Part shown: positions 43,761 through 59,620 of the stretch, piece after piece
Layout of the letters: each line of letters begins with the position of its first letter
How positions within the stretch are numbered: the stretch's first letter is position 1
Source of the DNA: Trema orientale
Taxonomy: Eukaryota > Streptophyta > Magnoliopsida > Rosales > Cannabaceae
Reading direction: 5' to 3'
Length of the DNA stretch: 64,000 nt
NCBI GenBank assembly: GCA_002914845.1
Contig: JXTC01000027.1
Coordinates: 1,171,873 to 1,235,872, forward strand
Notes under the pieces: model-generated
What the model was told of the DNA's origin: nothing
Database searches by the model: none
The model's input: only the letters and a program-made list of their open reading frames with translations
Program-made: the position numbers and the translations under genes

Positions 43761-45126
43761 GGGTTAATTGCAAAAAAAAATCCTTGAAGTTTAATGTTTC
43801 TGCAATTTAAACTCTAAATTTTGATTTTTGTAAAAAAAAAAACCTTCACATTTTAAATTTCATACAATTTGTACTCTAGGTCCAGATTTTACCCAATTTA
43901 TGCTAGGAAAAGAATTAAACCTATAATACAACCATGGGATATCATATCTATGCTACCAAATATTGTAAATGAACCAAAATATACTTAAAAGGAAAAAAAA
44001 AATAATAAAAAAAAGGAACTCCAACATTCCAAACGTTGTTGTTTGGTATTAACATTAAATGGAAAAAGAAAAAAGAAAACAAAAAAAAGAAGAAGAAAGC
44101 AACGATTGAATAAAATGGCGTTAGAATCTAAACAGTTTCATCACTCTTATTCTTAGAACGCACCAAAGAGATATTTCTAAAAGTTGAGTCCACTGGTGTT
44201 GTGCATGTTCTTCTAATAAGGCTTGAGCTCTCCCTCGTTGAATATGCCTCATGCAGCTCAGAAGTTCGTCGGGTGCCTATTCTTCCAGCAAAGCCGCGCC
44301 TCGCCGCGGTGGGCATCCGGCGACCATGACGTATTCTTTATCAGAGGCCACGACGGAGGCGGAGGTCGTGATGCTTTGGGTGTCAAAAGAAAAAGTTTTT
44401 GACTATGGGTTGGTTTCATTGAATCTGTTGATTTCCTTTCAATACATATGATTTGTTTTTATTTGAGATTTTTGTTTAGATGTATGCGCAAGGAGAGATT
44501 ACATGCCAAGTTGTTGAGCAAAACTGATTAATCCTTCTTACTCCAATCAATAAAATGTTTATGTGATTCTATCTATGGGAATAATTTGTGGACAGTTGTA
44601 CTGATGATGTTTCTTTTACATAGACTAATTTTCTTTCCAAAATTTTTTTTTTGATTGTATAAATGCTGAAGAATACCTAAAAAAGATGAGATCCGTTAGA
44701 GGAGAAATGTGAATTCGTGAGCTTTTTTTTTTTTTTTTTTTTTTTTTCCTTTTCATTTGGGTTGTGGTAACGTGAAGAAGAAAGAAGAAGAAAATACTAT
44801 TTTTGTCTTTTTGATATTTTTTATTCATGACTTTTATTTTATTTCATTAAATTACGAAATTTATCTTTAAATGTTGCAATTTTTTTAAAAGTTGTTTTTG
44901 ATTTATTTACAATGTTTGATAACATGAATATGATATCGCACGGTTGTATTACAAGTTTAATTAAGGGTAAAATCGTCTTTTCATAACATTAATTTGGCAA
45001 AATCTAGACTTAGGGTATACATTATGTGAAATTCAAAATCTAAAGATATTTTTTTTGTAGAAATCAAAACTTAAGGTTTAAATTGTAGAAACATTAAAGT
45101 TTAGGGGTTTTTCTTACAACTAACCC
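43761..45126. mobile_element. Mutator-like element, 1366 bp, long TIRs, empty site known
   Basis: Terminal inverted repeats of about 240 bases: left GGGTTAATTGCAAAAA..., AGTTTAATGTTTCTGCAATT, CCAGATTTTACCCAATTTAT; the reverse complement of the right end gives GGGTTAGTTGTAAGAA..., CTTTAATGTTTCTACAATTT, CTAGATTTTGCCAAATTAAT. The flanks are AATAATTAT (43752-43760) and TAAAATTAT (45127-45135). The paralogous block has a single AAAAATTAT at about 52588-52596 with no insertion, so the 9-bp target duplication is confirmed by an empty site. The interior (44128-44460) has a GC-richer part that may be captured gene DNA. No transposase. Confidence 0.9.
44128..44451. other. GC-richer insert inside the MULE, origin unknown
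   Basis: Opposite-strand frames overlap here: plus 44251-44451 (66 aa, starting MQLRSSSGAYSSSKAAPRR) and minus 44128-44316 (62 aa). Neither shows a known domain. Its base composition contrasts with the AT-rich arms, as expected if host gene DNA was captured, but the source was not recognised. Confidence 0.3.
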
Positions 45127-45409
45127 TAAAATTATACCTAAAACTCGTATATATTTTAATATATATATATATAATAAGCATAAATATATAATGTAAATAT
45201 AACACCATTAGTGAATATTTGCACTGTAAATGCACATGAAATGTATACCTAAAAAACGAGTATTTATGAAATATAAATAAAAAATAGATACTAAGCGTAA
45301 ATTTCTCTCTTTCATACATACACCAACCCAACTTCTTCTGCCTACATTAGGTTTATTTTTGGGGAAATAGACCTGATTAGTAGTAATTTGCAGTCAAATA
45401 AATTTTTTA

Positions 45410-45605
45410 GGAGTGTTTTAAAAATATGACAATTTTGTGGTGCTTTAATATTGTGTGATTGGGGTCAAATAATTTGTGACCATAAAATTATAACTTTTAT
45501 TGGACTAATCAATAGTCACAAATTATGTGACTCTTCGTTATACGAAGTCACACAACACTGTAACACTACTAAGAATGTCATGTTTCAAAATACTTTTGAA
45601 AAAGT
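45410..45605. mobile_element. MITE-like foldback element
   Basis: Left arm aggagtgttttaaaaatatg, gtggtgctttaat, gtgtgattg pairs imperfectly with the reverse complement of the right arm (aagtattttgaaacatgac, tagtgttaca, tgtgtgactt). The centre repeats aatttgtgac in both orientations. It has no counterpart in copy A2. Confidence 0.45.
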
Positions 45606-46619
45606 TATTTTACTCCAAATCACTACTATTTATGTCAATTACCTTAGAGGCTTTTAGCCAAATAGACAAATTTTGGATCACTATTTGGAAAATTCTCAAT
45701 TTTCACACAATGTTAACAAATGGCCAAATTTTAAAAATTATTTGAAAAATAACCATTTTTCATATATATTTTTTTCTAAGAAGGTCATTTTTTGTATTTA
45801 ATAGATCGAAATATATTGATTTATTTTTCAAAAATTGATTTGTTTTGTATAAATTAATTTATTTTTTAAAAAATAAATCAACTAAAAAATGATCATTGAT
45901 CAAAATAAAATTATATAACGGCCATTTTCTTAAAGGGTGTAGAAAACGGCAATTGTTTAACAAGAAATTTAGGTAGATGACTAATATTTTAAATTTGCTT
46001 AAGTAGATGTCTAATTTTTTAAATTTTATAACTAAATGTCCAGATAAATATATTTTTACACTTAGTAGATATGTTTATCTACCAATTAGTGTACTAAAAT
46101 ATACTGGGTATATAATTTTTTGTACTTGGTATATAATATTTTACACTTGATATATAAACATATATACCGAACATTTTGCTATAATATTTGACAAATAGAT
46201 ATTTACTTAAATTGGGTCCAAAATTTGATCGTATTTCTATAAGCTCTTTGTTTAACTTGACATAAAATAAAAGAACATTTCTTATAAGTTTCTCTTCCCT
46301 TCATCGTTGTTGCTTCTCGCTGAGCCCAACAGTGAACAGAAGCCCGTGTCCTTTTTTTTCTCTCATTAATTAAATCTACCATCATACCACTTTTTTAAAT
46401 GAATTTTTGGTGAATTCTTGACGGATAACAGATTCTTGATGTCAGTGATAATCTTGACAGATTTTTGATGGATACTTGATAGATTCTTAACAAATTCTCG
46501 ACAGATTTTTGACTAATTCCCTCCTAAAAGTGATAGAATCTAATAGTGATGGTAAATTTAGTTAATCATTTGAAAAAAGTGATAATTGTCTACTTAACCC
46601 CTTTTCTGGTGTTGCTACT
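45606..46619. other. Intergenic within repeat copy A1
   Basis: No gene. 45888-45960 matches 52674-52745 of copy A2 (ttgatcaaaataaaattata...gtgtagaaaac). 46210-46340 shares short text with both the eEF1B leader (gctgagcccaacagtgaac) and 52740-52780. 46420-46520 is a loose repeat of ttgacagattcttga motifs. Confidence 0.45.
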
Positions 46620-47250
46620 CGTTGAGCCCAAAAGTGAACAAGAACAATAGCCCAACAGCCAACGTTGGTCCTTTCATCTCTCTAGTTTTCACTCTTCCCT
46701 CTTATACTCTCTCAGTCCCTCTCGCGTTCTCTCTTTCTCAATCACTCGCTCACACTTTCTTGCTCTCTCAAGCCTCGGCCTCTCTCACGGTTTGTTTCTC
46801 TCTGTTTTTTTTTTTTATAAATTATTTTAGCGGCAAATAAATAATAGCTAGATTGTTATTCTCTGATTTTTGGTTTCGTCCATTATTATTTAAATCCGTT
46901 TGTTTTCTTTTATTTTGAAAGATCGATTACCTGAGTTTTTGTAAATTTTATTTGAGAGAGTGATTTTGGAATAGGTTTGGATAATTTGGGAGAGAAAAAT
47001 TACCTGAGTTTGTTAATTTTATTTGGTGGTTCTGTACAGTGTTTGGGATTTTATTGGCTTGGATAGTTTTTATTTTTATTTTTTTTAACCAGGGTCCCCA
47101 TTGACGGACTCTTCAAACTTCCTCAAGATTTTGTTACGGCTCATTTGTGTGAGTGGTAGTTGTTGTTTATAGTTAGTTATACATCAAATTTACAGCCTCA
47201 GGGGTTTCGTTTGTGATAACAGTTTTCATCCCAAGTTCAGTATAGCAACT
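46620..47250 (+). pseudogene. eEF1B beta gene remnant: 5' UTR exon and part of its intron only
   Basis: The text matches the 5' end of the eEF1B gene at 53110-53635: ttatactctctcagtcc, ctcgcgttctctctttctca, gcctcggcctctctcacg|gtttgtttctctct (donor kept), ataatagctagattgttatt, and later gttgttgtttatagtta and aggggtttcg. Similarity stops before the coding exons, none of which was found between here and 48.5 kb. So the first copy of the gene kept its promoter-proximal part and lost its coding part. Confidence 0.8.
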
Positions 47251-51035
<3,785 letters not shown>

Positions 51036-51364
51036 AGCTGCTTTGCTACTCCCATCTTTTCACTCTTTATTTTTGTACCAAATTTGTTGAAAATGAACAA
51101 GAAGTTAAAGGAATTTGTAAAAGCTTGCACTGGCATGCAATCAAAACTGGGGATACAATTATCCATTTCTTATAGAAATTGGCAGCATTGTCGCTTGACC
51201 AACTGATGTTTGCGTGCTTGTATGATCAAACAGCCACTTACTGAAGGATGCAAATGTAATGGATGGAAATCAGATTAGCAGAAACATTTCAATGCATGTG
51301 AAAGAATGAAACCGTTGTAGTTCTTCATGTTTGGTGCATTTGAGTCCGGAATAAGAAATCGCAG
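51036..51364 (+). other. 3' UTR and tail of the STEEP-DUF167 gene
   Basis: Likely 3' UTR; no clear AATAAA. It ends where repeat copy A2 begins at about 51365, which is the presumed junction of the tandem duplication. Confidence 0.5.
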
Positions 51365-53640
51365 GTGCCTAAACGATTGGCTTGACGTTTGGTTTAATCA
51401 AATTGAATGATCGGATGATACGTCCAAAGAATGCTGTCAAACGAGATGAATAAACATTTGAGTCTTCTCCTAAGCACAACCGATTTATTAAGTGTAAGAA
51501 GCAGTGACGCACTATTGAATATTGACGATTCTGGCATGCACACCAATTTTCAACTCTGAGAAGAGGCTCATAAAAGAGGCCCAAAAAAGCTAGAATATTA
51601 ACCATTGATTCAAGAGTTGAATATCCAACACGAATTTCCAACTCAAGGATTATCATTGAAGTGGTCCTAAAAAACTTCTGGCATGAGCTCTAAAGGGAAA
51701 CACACAAAATCTCGCTAGAATACTGACTGACTCAGGCTGCACAATTAAAAACCACATTAGATGCAGCTATAAACCCCGGCAGATGAGTTTTAGCTTGTGT
51801 TCTTTAAGGATAGGATCACATCTTTCTTGACAGGCTCTTCTTTCTCAGACAAAATCAAATGCCTTAGAACTTTTGTCAAAGCAAGCTTTCCAATTGCAAA
51901 AGTTGTCTGCCTCAACAAGCAACAAGTATTTGGTAGCCTAGGGTAAAGACTTAAGCTACCCAATTATCTCATCAAACGAGTACTTAATAACCTATCATAA
52001 CCACGTAAGTTATTAGTTACTAGTAACCACGATCTAAACTGATGGCTAGTTATTGGTTATCAGTTACCAATTTAGAAATTTATTACACAACTTAGTAGTT
52101 ACTAATTTGGTTTTTAGTTACCCATAACTAATTTGTTACTGGTTCTCAAACTGGTAGATTGGTGGCTATAATTAATAACCAATCTGATTATAAGTTACCA
52201 ATATAAGTCATCGATTATCAATTACAAGAGTGGTTACTAATTAGCAGCTATATCATCTTAGAACTACACATAACCATAACCATTAACTAGCCACCAGTCT
52301 GAAAACTTAAGTGAACTGACTAGTTGCACACGGTGCGGAAAAATATTGAACCAACCAATTCAGTTAAAAAAAAAAACCAATTGGTTCAAGCCGAACTGAC
52401 AGACGTTTACTACTTAAGGCTTTTTATTTGGTTTTCATGCGGGGAAAAAGGAATTTAAATACTCGTTTTTATGTATATTTACACAAATACCTATTTTTTG
52501 TTTTTTCTTTCACCAATACTTATTTTTGGAGAAATGTAAACTACAATTATTTTATATATGAAATTTATATTGTAATATAAATTTTCATAAATAAAAATTA
52601 TACTTAAAACTCGATATGTATGTTAAAATATATACAATAAGCATAAATATATTGTAAAACTAAATCAACCAAAAAAGGTCATTGATCAAAATAAAATTAT
52701 ATAACAGCCATTTGTGTCAAAGGTGTAGAAAACGACACTTGCATAACTTGACAAAAAACAGAAGAACATTTCTTTGGAAAAATTGAAAAATCCCAGATGG
52801 GTAGATTTTTTGAAAAACCACGTATTTAGAAAAATGTTACTTCTAAATGTTTTTATAAAAATATCATTTTGAATAAATATTAAACAAAAGACCACTTTTA
52901 TTCAAAATTTGTATTTTTCAGTGATACTTTAGATAACCCATTGGGTTACTTTAGTAACTAATCTAGTTACTTCGAGTAATTAATAAATATCAGGTAATTT
53001 AATAAGTTACACCAAGTATATGACTAATTAATAAAAAATAGTATTTTTTTAAATACTTTTGAAAGTGGTATTTTTCCAATTAGATCTGGAATTTTTCAAA
53101 CAATTTCAAAAATGAACAGAAGCCCAACAGCCGACGCTAGTCCTAGGGTTTCATCTCTTCAGTTTTCACTCTTCCTTCTTATACTCTCTCAGTCCCCCTC
53201 GCGTTCTCTCTTTCTCAATTACTCGGCTCACCGTCAAGCCTCGGCCTCTCTCACGGTTTGTTTCTCTCTGATTGTTTTTTTTTTTTTTTTTTATAAATTA
53301 TTTTATTGGCAAGCAAATAATAGCTAGATTGTTATTCTCTGTCTAGATAGATGTGCTTTGGGATTAAATTGTATGGTTAATTTGGGATGAAGATTATCTG
53401 AGTTTGTTAATTCGTGAGAATTATTATTTAAATCCGTTTGTTTTCTTTTATTTTGAAAGATCGATTATCTGAGTTTTTGTAAATTTTATTTGACAGAGTG
53501 ATTTTGGAATAGGTTTGTAAATCTTATGGCTCACTTGTGTGAGTAGTGGTTGTTGTTTATAGTTATACACCAAAATTTACGGCCTTAGGGGTTTCGATTT
53601 TGATAAAAGGTTTTCATCCCAATTTCAGTTCTTAAATTTT
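51365..53640 (+). repeat. Large direct repeat, copy A2
   Basis: Second copy of the A1 block (41997-47250), ending in the intact eEF1B 5' UTR exon and first part of its intron. It carries the unoccupied target site (about 52588-52596) of the transposon at 43761. Confidence 0.85.
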
Positions 53641-54254
53641 ATATTCTTAACCGTTTTGTCTTCAATTGCGTACATAAAAGTTAATATTCTTACAGGGTTT
53701 TATAGTTTCCAATGGCTGATTTACTTTGTTTTAAGTTAATTGTTTCATCTTTGTTTGAAAGAGCTCGTTTCGCTTGGATTTTTTCTTTGATGTGTAAATC
53801 TTAATCGGTCATCGTGGGGGTATTGGGTTTTGAATCGTTAGATTTACTCTTATTTATTTATTTATTTATTTTTTGAATTTATGTTTATTTTGTTATTGGT
53901 CCCGTGATAAAGTCAGTAATTGGTATTGGGTTTTGAAGAGTTAGATTTACTTGTTAGTTTGTTTTTTCAAATACTGAATTTATCTATACTGAGTTATTGG
54001 TCCTATGCTAATATTTTAATTTTGATGTTTTCGAAACTTTGTTAGTTATTAGTTGTTTTTTTTTTTTTTTTTTTTCCCGGTTGTTTTTTGCCTTTTTTTC
54101 CCCTAGTGACGAACATGTAAACAAGGTTTGATATATTTTTGTTTCGGCTTCCTTGAATGATTCTAATAAGTTATTGGAAAGCCATGGAAAAAGCAAGGAA
54201 GATGTTGATATTTTTTTTCCCTTACAGAAACGATCACAATACAAATAGTCAGCC
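53110..54254 (+). promoter_or_regulatory. eEF1B beta 5' UTR exon and leader intron
   Basis: A CT-rich leader (53155-53255) with ttatactctctcagtccccc ends at CTCACG|GTTTGT (donor at 53256). The matching acceptor is CCCTTACAG at 54219-54227, then aaacgatcac and the start codon 28 bases on. A pyrimidine-rich leader of the TOP kind and a long leader intron are common in plant translation-factor genes and usually raise expression (general knowledge). Confidence 0.65.
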
Positions 54255-55681
54255 ATGGCAGTCACATTCTATGAACTCGGCTCCCCTGCTGGCCTTAAGA
54301 AACTCGATGAGTACCTCTTAACTCGAAGCTACATCACTGGGTAAGTCTTGTTATTGTTGTTCAACATTCCTTTCTTTGTCCCTGTTGTGGTCTACTTATA
54401 TTCTCCACTCCCAATTGTGACAGGTATCAGGCTTCAAAGGATGATATCACTGTTCATGCCGCTCTATCAAAGGCTCCATCGGCAGATTACGTGAATGTTT
54501 CTCGTTGGTTCAATCATATCGAGGCGCTCCTTAGGATTTCGTAAGTTCACAACCTTTTGTTTTCTTAGGATTTACAAGTTTTGCATCACGGTCAGTCTCT
54601 TAATGGCCTGTGTTGTAAGACGGATTGTAATTATTTCTTTTTTGCTGCATTTTTCTTTACTATTGCTATTTACTTATTCTATTGTGTGTTGCACTTCAGT
54701 GGTGTTGCTGGAGAAGGTGCTGGTGTCGTTGTAGAGGGATATGGTCCCATCACCGAGGAGGCAGTTGCTACCCCACCAGCAGGAGACTCTAAAGCAAGTA
54801 CATCAAACTCCTCTTGGATGCTAATTTTGATACTTACTTTTTTTTTTGGCTCCTAATCACTAATTTTCTAGATGAGTGTCCACCTTTATCTATTTTAGCA
54901 ATTTTGAACTTTAACATTATTTTAATTTTTGCATTTGTACCATAGATGGTCACGGTTAAAATAACATATTATATAACATTCAGGCCTCTGCTGCTGACGA
55001 AGATGATGATGATGATGTTGATTTGTTTGGAGAAGAGACTGAGGAGGAGAAGAAGGCTGCTGAAGAACGTGCTGCTGCCATCAAGGCTTCTGCCAAAAAG
55101 AAAGAGTGTGAGTTTGTCGTTTTGTTCAATTCTTTTGCCTTGAAGTTTGAATTGAACATGCATAATTCTCTGTCTCAATCTCCTTTCCCTTTTTTCTTGT
55201 GTTTTAATTGAGGCTTTGTGTGATGATCAGCTGGCAAATCATCTGTTCTGTNGAAAAAGCTTGAAGAGGCAGTAAGAAGTGTCCAAATGGAGGGTTTGCT
55301 CTGGGGAGCATGTATGTTCTTTCACTTTTAAGTTCTGATTTTTGGCGTTCTGTTATTCTTGAGTTATGTTTCTTATTTGGTTTTGTCTTTTCTGTGTTGC
55401 AGCCAAACTTGTACCTGTTGGGTATGGTATTAAGAAATTGCAGATAATGCTTACCATTGTTGATGATTTAGTCTCTGTGGACACTCTTGTTGAGGACCAC
55501 CTTACGGCTGAACCCATAAATGAGTACGTTCAGAGTTGTGATATTGTTGCCTTCAACAAAATATGTAAGTCATTCTCTCTTAGCTTCTGTTTCAATCTAT
55601 GGAATTATGTTGATTCTTGGTTTTTTTGCTCATTATCTATATCTGCTTTGTTGATTTATGCGTTGTTTTGCCTTTGCAGGA
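54255..55681 (+). CDS. Elongation factor eEF1B beta subunit (EF-1-delta)
   Basis: Guanine nucleotide exchange subunit for eEF1A in cytosolic translation. Exons: 54255-54340, 54424-54540, 54700-54793, 54984-55107, 55231-55311, 55403-55564 and 55680-55681; the total of 666 bases gives 221 codons plus stop. The N-terminal part ([35 protein letters not shown]) and the [30 protein letters not shown] and [28 protein letters not shown] blocks match plant EF-1-delta rather than EF-1-beta. Intron 3 has a GC-AG donor (AAA|GCAAGT); a GT donor there would break the frame. The stop TGA is split T/GA over the last intron. The conserved KPWDDETDM stretch is missing at 55252, where one N stands; this looks like a collapsed assembly gap, so the true protein is probably about 232 aa. 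Confidence 0.9.
55252..55252. other. Single N, probable collapsed gap in eEF1B exon 5
   Basis: The flanks read ...GTTCTGT N GAAAAAGCTT.... The part expected between them in this family is about 34 bases long. The left T and right G are what would remain at the two edges of that missing part. Confidence 0.75.
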
Positions 55682-56149
55682 TCCGACCTCGTAGAGATTT
55701 GGTGTGGGTAAAGGTTGTGATTGGGTTGAAGATCTTTATTTATTCTGCATATGTTTTAGTTTTTCGTATTCCTATTTTGCTTTCTTGGAATATGATTGAA
55801 TTGTCTTGTCAAATTCTGCATTTTAGAGTCTCTAGTAATGTGGACGTTGATGATGCCTCATGTGGTGTACTTTCGTCATGAACAAGTTCTAGTTGAAACA
55901 TAATTAAGAAATGTTCAGACTCTTGTTATTGTGGGTATGGCTTGTTCATTTATTTCTTTTGATTGACTATCGTTAGTTTGAGTTTAAATTTTGTTCCATC
56001 TTGACTTGGATGAAAAACAATTTCAGGCGGTATCAAAATAGAATTAGTTATTATGATTTCTTACAGTTAAGGGTGAATCGCAGTGTGACTGTTTGGTTCA
56101 CTTATTTAATATTTTCGTATTAGATACCCATCCGTATCAACCTCTGCTT

Positions 56150-56345
56150 TTTGTAAAATACCCAGTTGCAGAAAATGCCATAAGGTAAGACACAAAGCAC
56201 ATGTATTAAACAAGAAGGAACATCTTGCACAATTAAACATTACTGTGGGCCTGAGGCTGGAAAGATTCTTCTCAAGCGGTAAATTAGTCATCTTTTTGAG
56301 TTTGTTTTTATTCTCTTCTATCATATATGTTGTCACAGAAATGTT
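56150..56345 (+). pseudogene. Decayed copy of STEEP-DUF167 exon 2
   Basis: atacccagttgcagaaaatgcc, acaaagcacatgt, acatcttgcac, attaaacattact, ttcttct.aagcggtaa and gttatgcatagt match 49142-49345 in order. The acceptor AG became AA, ATG-CCA is followed by TAA, and a short insertion (tgggcc) breaks the frame. No other exon remains. It lies just behind the intact eEF1B gene, where the second copy of the gene would be expected. Confidence 0.88.
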
Positions 56346-58322
56346 ATGCATAGTACTATTGACAATACAAGTCTTACACCATCGAGGAACAACAACGGCT
56401 CCAGAAAGCTCGAAAGGAGGTCTCACATCTCCGGATTGAGTGACTTTTTGTATACTCACTAGTGGTTTTTTTGTTTTTTGAATAATTGCTTGTTACTAGA
56501 ATAACTACTACAGTATCTACAACACGAGCATTTTACGAAAAATTGGCAGTGGCGGAGAGAGTCACATTCTGTATAATCTGTGGTCTATTAATGATACTTC
56601 CTTTCATCTTAGTAAGGATGGTCCGAATATTTCTCATTGAATAGGAATAAAAGAGAAATATAGACCAAATATAGACCAAAAAGAATAAGCCTTGGCAAAC
56701 CATGAACCAAAAATTATGAAACTTTTTTCCAAAACCTTTCAACATAGTCTGTAAGGCCACGTTTGGAATACAGGATAAGGATGTGATTGGATTGGATTAA
56801 ATTAATCCCATATTTGGTGTATGTATATGAGAGAGATTGAATTGGATTAAAATAATTTACTCCAAAAGTAATCTTCTTAGAAAAGGATAATCTTATCCTC
56901 TTGAGAATTTGAGATTGGAAGAGATAATGAATTTGATCAAAAAACACCAAGATTAGTAGATGAGCTAAACCCTGGAAAAACCCTGTGGAATCAGACTTAA
57001 TGAAACAGGGGATCAAGAGAGATTAGCTTAAGCAGGATACACTGGCATATTCATATGAAGATGAAATACCATTTAACTTAATGATGTTCCTGCCTCTGCT
57101 TGTAGTAAATTAGAAATTATGATAAAAAAGTAAGAGAAGAACACGAGTTTAAAAGCCCAACAAAAGATCAACAATAAGCAATTAAATACCTCCGGCTCTC
57201 CTCTTTGTGTTCTCTTTACAACACCAGTTCAAATCCATGGGACAGAAAATCATCCCTACATAAAAAATAACAATATGGTTCCAATAAATAATAATAATCA
57301 GCTGTCCGAGTTTCCAAACAAATATGGACGTGTACTATATAAATTTTCATGCTACTAATACTTTAGTGATAAGACTTGAAAGCCATCAAGGTAATATTAG
57401 TAACGAAAAATATTGTACTAAAATTATGGTCATAAGAAAATTGATACTCAATGTAGATTAGTTGTGACGAAAATTGTGGTTGTGATTAGTTGTCATGGAG
57501 TTCTAAAAATTTTTTTGGACTATATTTGTTATGACTAAAGTGTCTTCAGTTAAAGAGAAATTAAATTACAGCTAAAGGACTATAGACGTGACTCAAAAAT
57601 GTTGACACTAAATGTAAATTACTTGCGACTAATATTGATAAAAATTCTAAGAATTTCTAGGACATAGTCACAATTTAACGCTGTCCGAATCAAATATGAT
57701 CTTAAAATATAGAAACACCCACAAATTTAAAAATAACAATAAATAAGTCAAAGTCCTCATGGAATGACATAAAGCAGAAAAACTCCACTACTGCACCGTG
57801 TTGTTTTGTTGAAGAAAATTCGAGAGTAAAACAATAAATTTTATATGTGCGTGCACATGCAACGAAAAATTAATTGGGGGACTTTCTTATTCTACACGTC
57901 TATTGTTTTAAGGTCATCCATTTTCGTGATGACTTTCTTTTAATAGCAACTGGTTGGATAAAGTACGCTTTGATTCTTTAATCTTTTTTTTTAATAAAAA
58001 AATAATCAGGGTGGTGATTTTATTTTAGAGAGTAAGAATCCAAAATAAAATGTATTTACAATTACATCCCTAAAAGTCAACAAGATAAATTAAGTGAGGT
58101 CATTATTAACAAGAAACTCCAGAGTTAGTCTCATGCAATATATAGGAGAGTTTGTAAATGACCAAATAGGACAAATTAGTAAGGGGATTTCTATATAGCC
58201 CCTCACTTCACTTGATAAACAAGAAGTGTTTACCAGCACGTTCTATGATCAATTGGATCGTCCACATGGCCTCTTAAAATGATGGAACGGCTCATCGTTC
58301 AAGCTTGCCAACTCATAAATAA

Positions 58323-58370
<48 letters not shown>

Positions 58371-59391
58371 CCAAATTTATTCATCTTGTACATGTGTTTG
58401 CCCTTATCATACGTAATTTATAATGTAGTGCGATTTAGAGTCAAAGAAAGCACATAGTTAACAAGTTTGAATTGCTAATAAAAGTAAAATATAATTGAGT
58501 ATAATGTAAGTGTATTGATTTGTGAATATAGAACGTTTGGTTATGTTGACAGGTCTATTAGAAATATCATATATATAATGAACTGGATGACCATAGTTGA
58601 TTAGATTCAGCCCTTGAATTATGGAAGAATAATTTACCTTTCTAAAGATAGTAAAAGGAGTTTTAAATTTCCAAATAGTATAAGAACGCAATGATATTAT
58701 GGAAATTCTAGCTAGCCAGTAGCCACTCTCCCTGTTTGAAGAATTCTCTTCATCCCCTTTTAATCCTTATCAATCAAGATTTTTACCCTGCCGGAGGGAC
58801 TCCAACAAGAGTTTTCTTTTCTTTTTTTCTTTTCTATCTCTCTCTCTCTTTTTAACAATAATTCTTCCTTATGTGTGAAGGCCTAAATCTGTATTTTGAT
58901 TTATGTGTGATTTATCTCACTTGATTCTAGATTTATTATGTGAGTTGTTTTTGTTTTCTTTATATATAAGTAGTAATTTATGATTTGAGACTTTCACAGC
59001 CTAGATATAGATAATTTTATACGGTATATGATCGATTTCTGAAAAAAATCAGACACAGTATAATCAATCAGAAGAACCAACTTTTGTAGTGGAGAATGAT
59101 TTTGAAGAGTGAAGAAGCATCTCCCTTAAACCTCTAGTTACACCCGTTATTTGGGTTTTGCATTTACTTCTTCTTTTATCGGATTTATTTGTAGTTTCAT
59201 CTTTAATTAAATGGATTTATATTGTATTGATCTATTTATTTGATAGATGTAATTTCAGTTTGATTATAAAAAAGGGTGATATTGTGAAATTAAGAACTAG
59301 CATGGAATTTGAAAAGCTTTAATAGCAAGACAAAAACATTATTGAAACTATACGTCAATTATAATTAAAAAATTACTTATTAAAGGGCACA
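56346..59391. other. Intergenic, transposon debris
   Basis: No gene. 56755-56900 begins ggccacgtttgg, a typical end of hAT/PIF-type MITEs, but the partner end was not seen. 57340-57690 (tagtgataag, tagttgtgacgaaa, gacatagtcacaa) resembles CACTA subterminal DNA. A long (AT)n run lies at about 58337-58366. Confidence 0.4.
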
Positions 59392-59620
59392 TGTTAGCAC
59401 CTTACAATTAGGATCCACGTAAAATTATCTATGTTGCTAAAAGTAAGTCAACGACCATTTCAACAATTTCTGCGGGTTGGTCTTCTCCCTAGTCAAGCAA
59501 ATTACATGTGCGGGTCTGTAATTACGTAAATTGTTTAAATGATATTAGTATAAAATTATACGTTGATCAAGGTTTATACTTTTATGTATATTTATATGTA
59601 TAATATGTACGTTGTATATA
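59392..59620 (+). repeat. Paralogous upstream module of RLP4
   Basis: gatccacgtaaaattatcta, then cttctccctagtcaagcaaa and tgtaattac..aaattgttta match 33838-34060 before RLP3; the first part matches 23068-23100 (RLP2) and 40345-40400 (remnant). Confidence 0.7.

Larger units (their letters stand above)
41997..47250 (+). repeat. Large direct repeat, copy A1
   Basis: Collinear with 51365-53640. Matching landmarks in order: ctgtcagacgacatga/ctgtcaaacgagatga; caccaattttcaactctgag; catgagctctaa.gggaaac; gcctagg.taaa; the GTTAC-rich block; ttgatcaaaataaaattata; and the eEF1B 5' UTR text tctctcacggtttgtttctc. A1 is longer by about 430 bases at 42535-42965 and by the transposon at 43761-45126 plus other insertions (45410-46600 region). 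Confidence 0.85.

Noticed and set aside
46622..46840. Small frames in the CT-rich leaders (also 53112-53327)
   Set aside because: They lie in the eEF1B 5' UTR text and its relic; the two frames differ in protein while the DNA is conserved.
55366..55881. 171-residue continuous frame through eEF1B exons 6 and 7
   Set aside because: It reads through introns; the spliced model with split TGA ends at the conserved NKI terminus.
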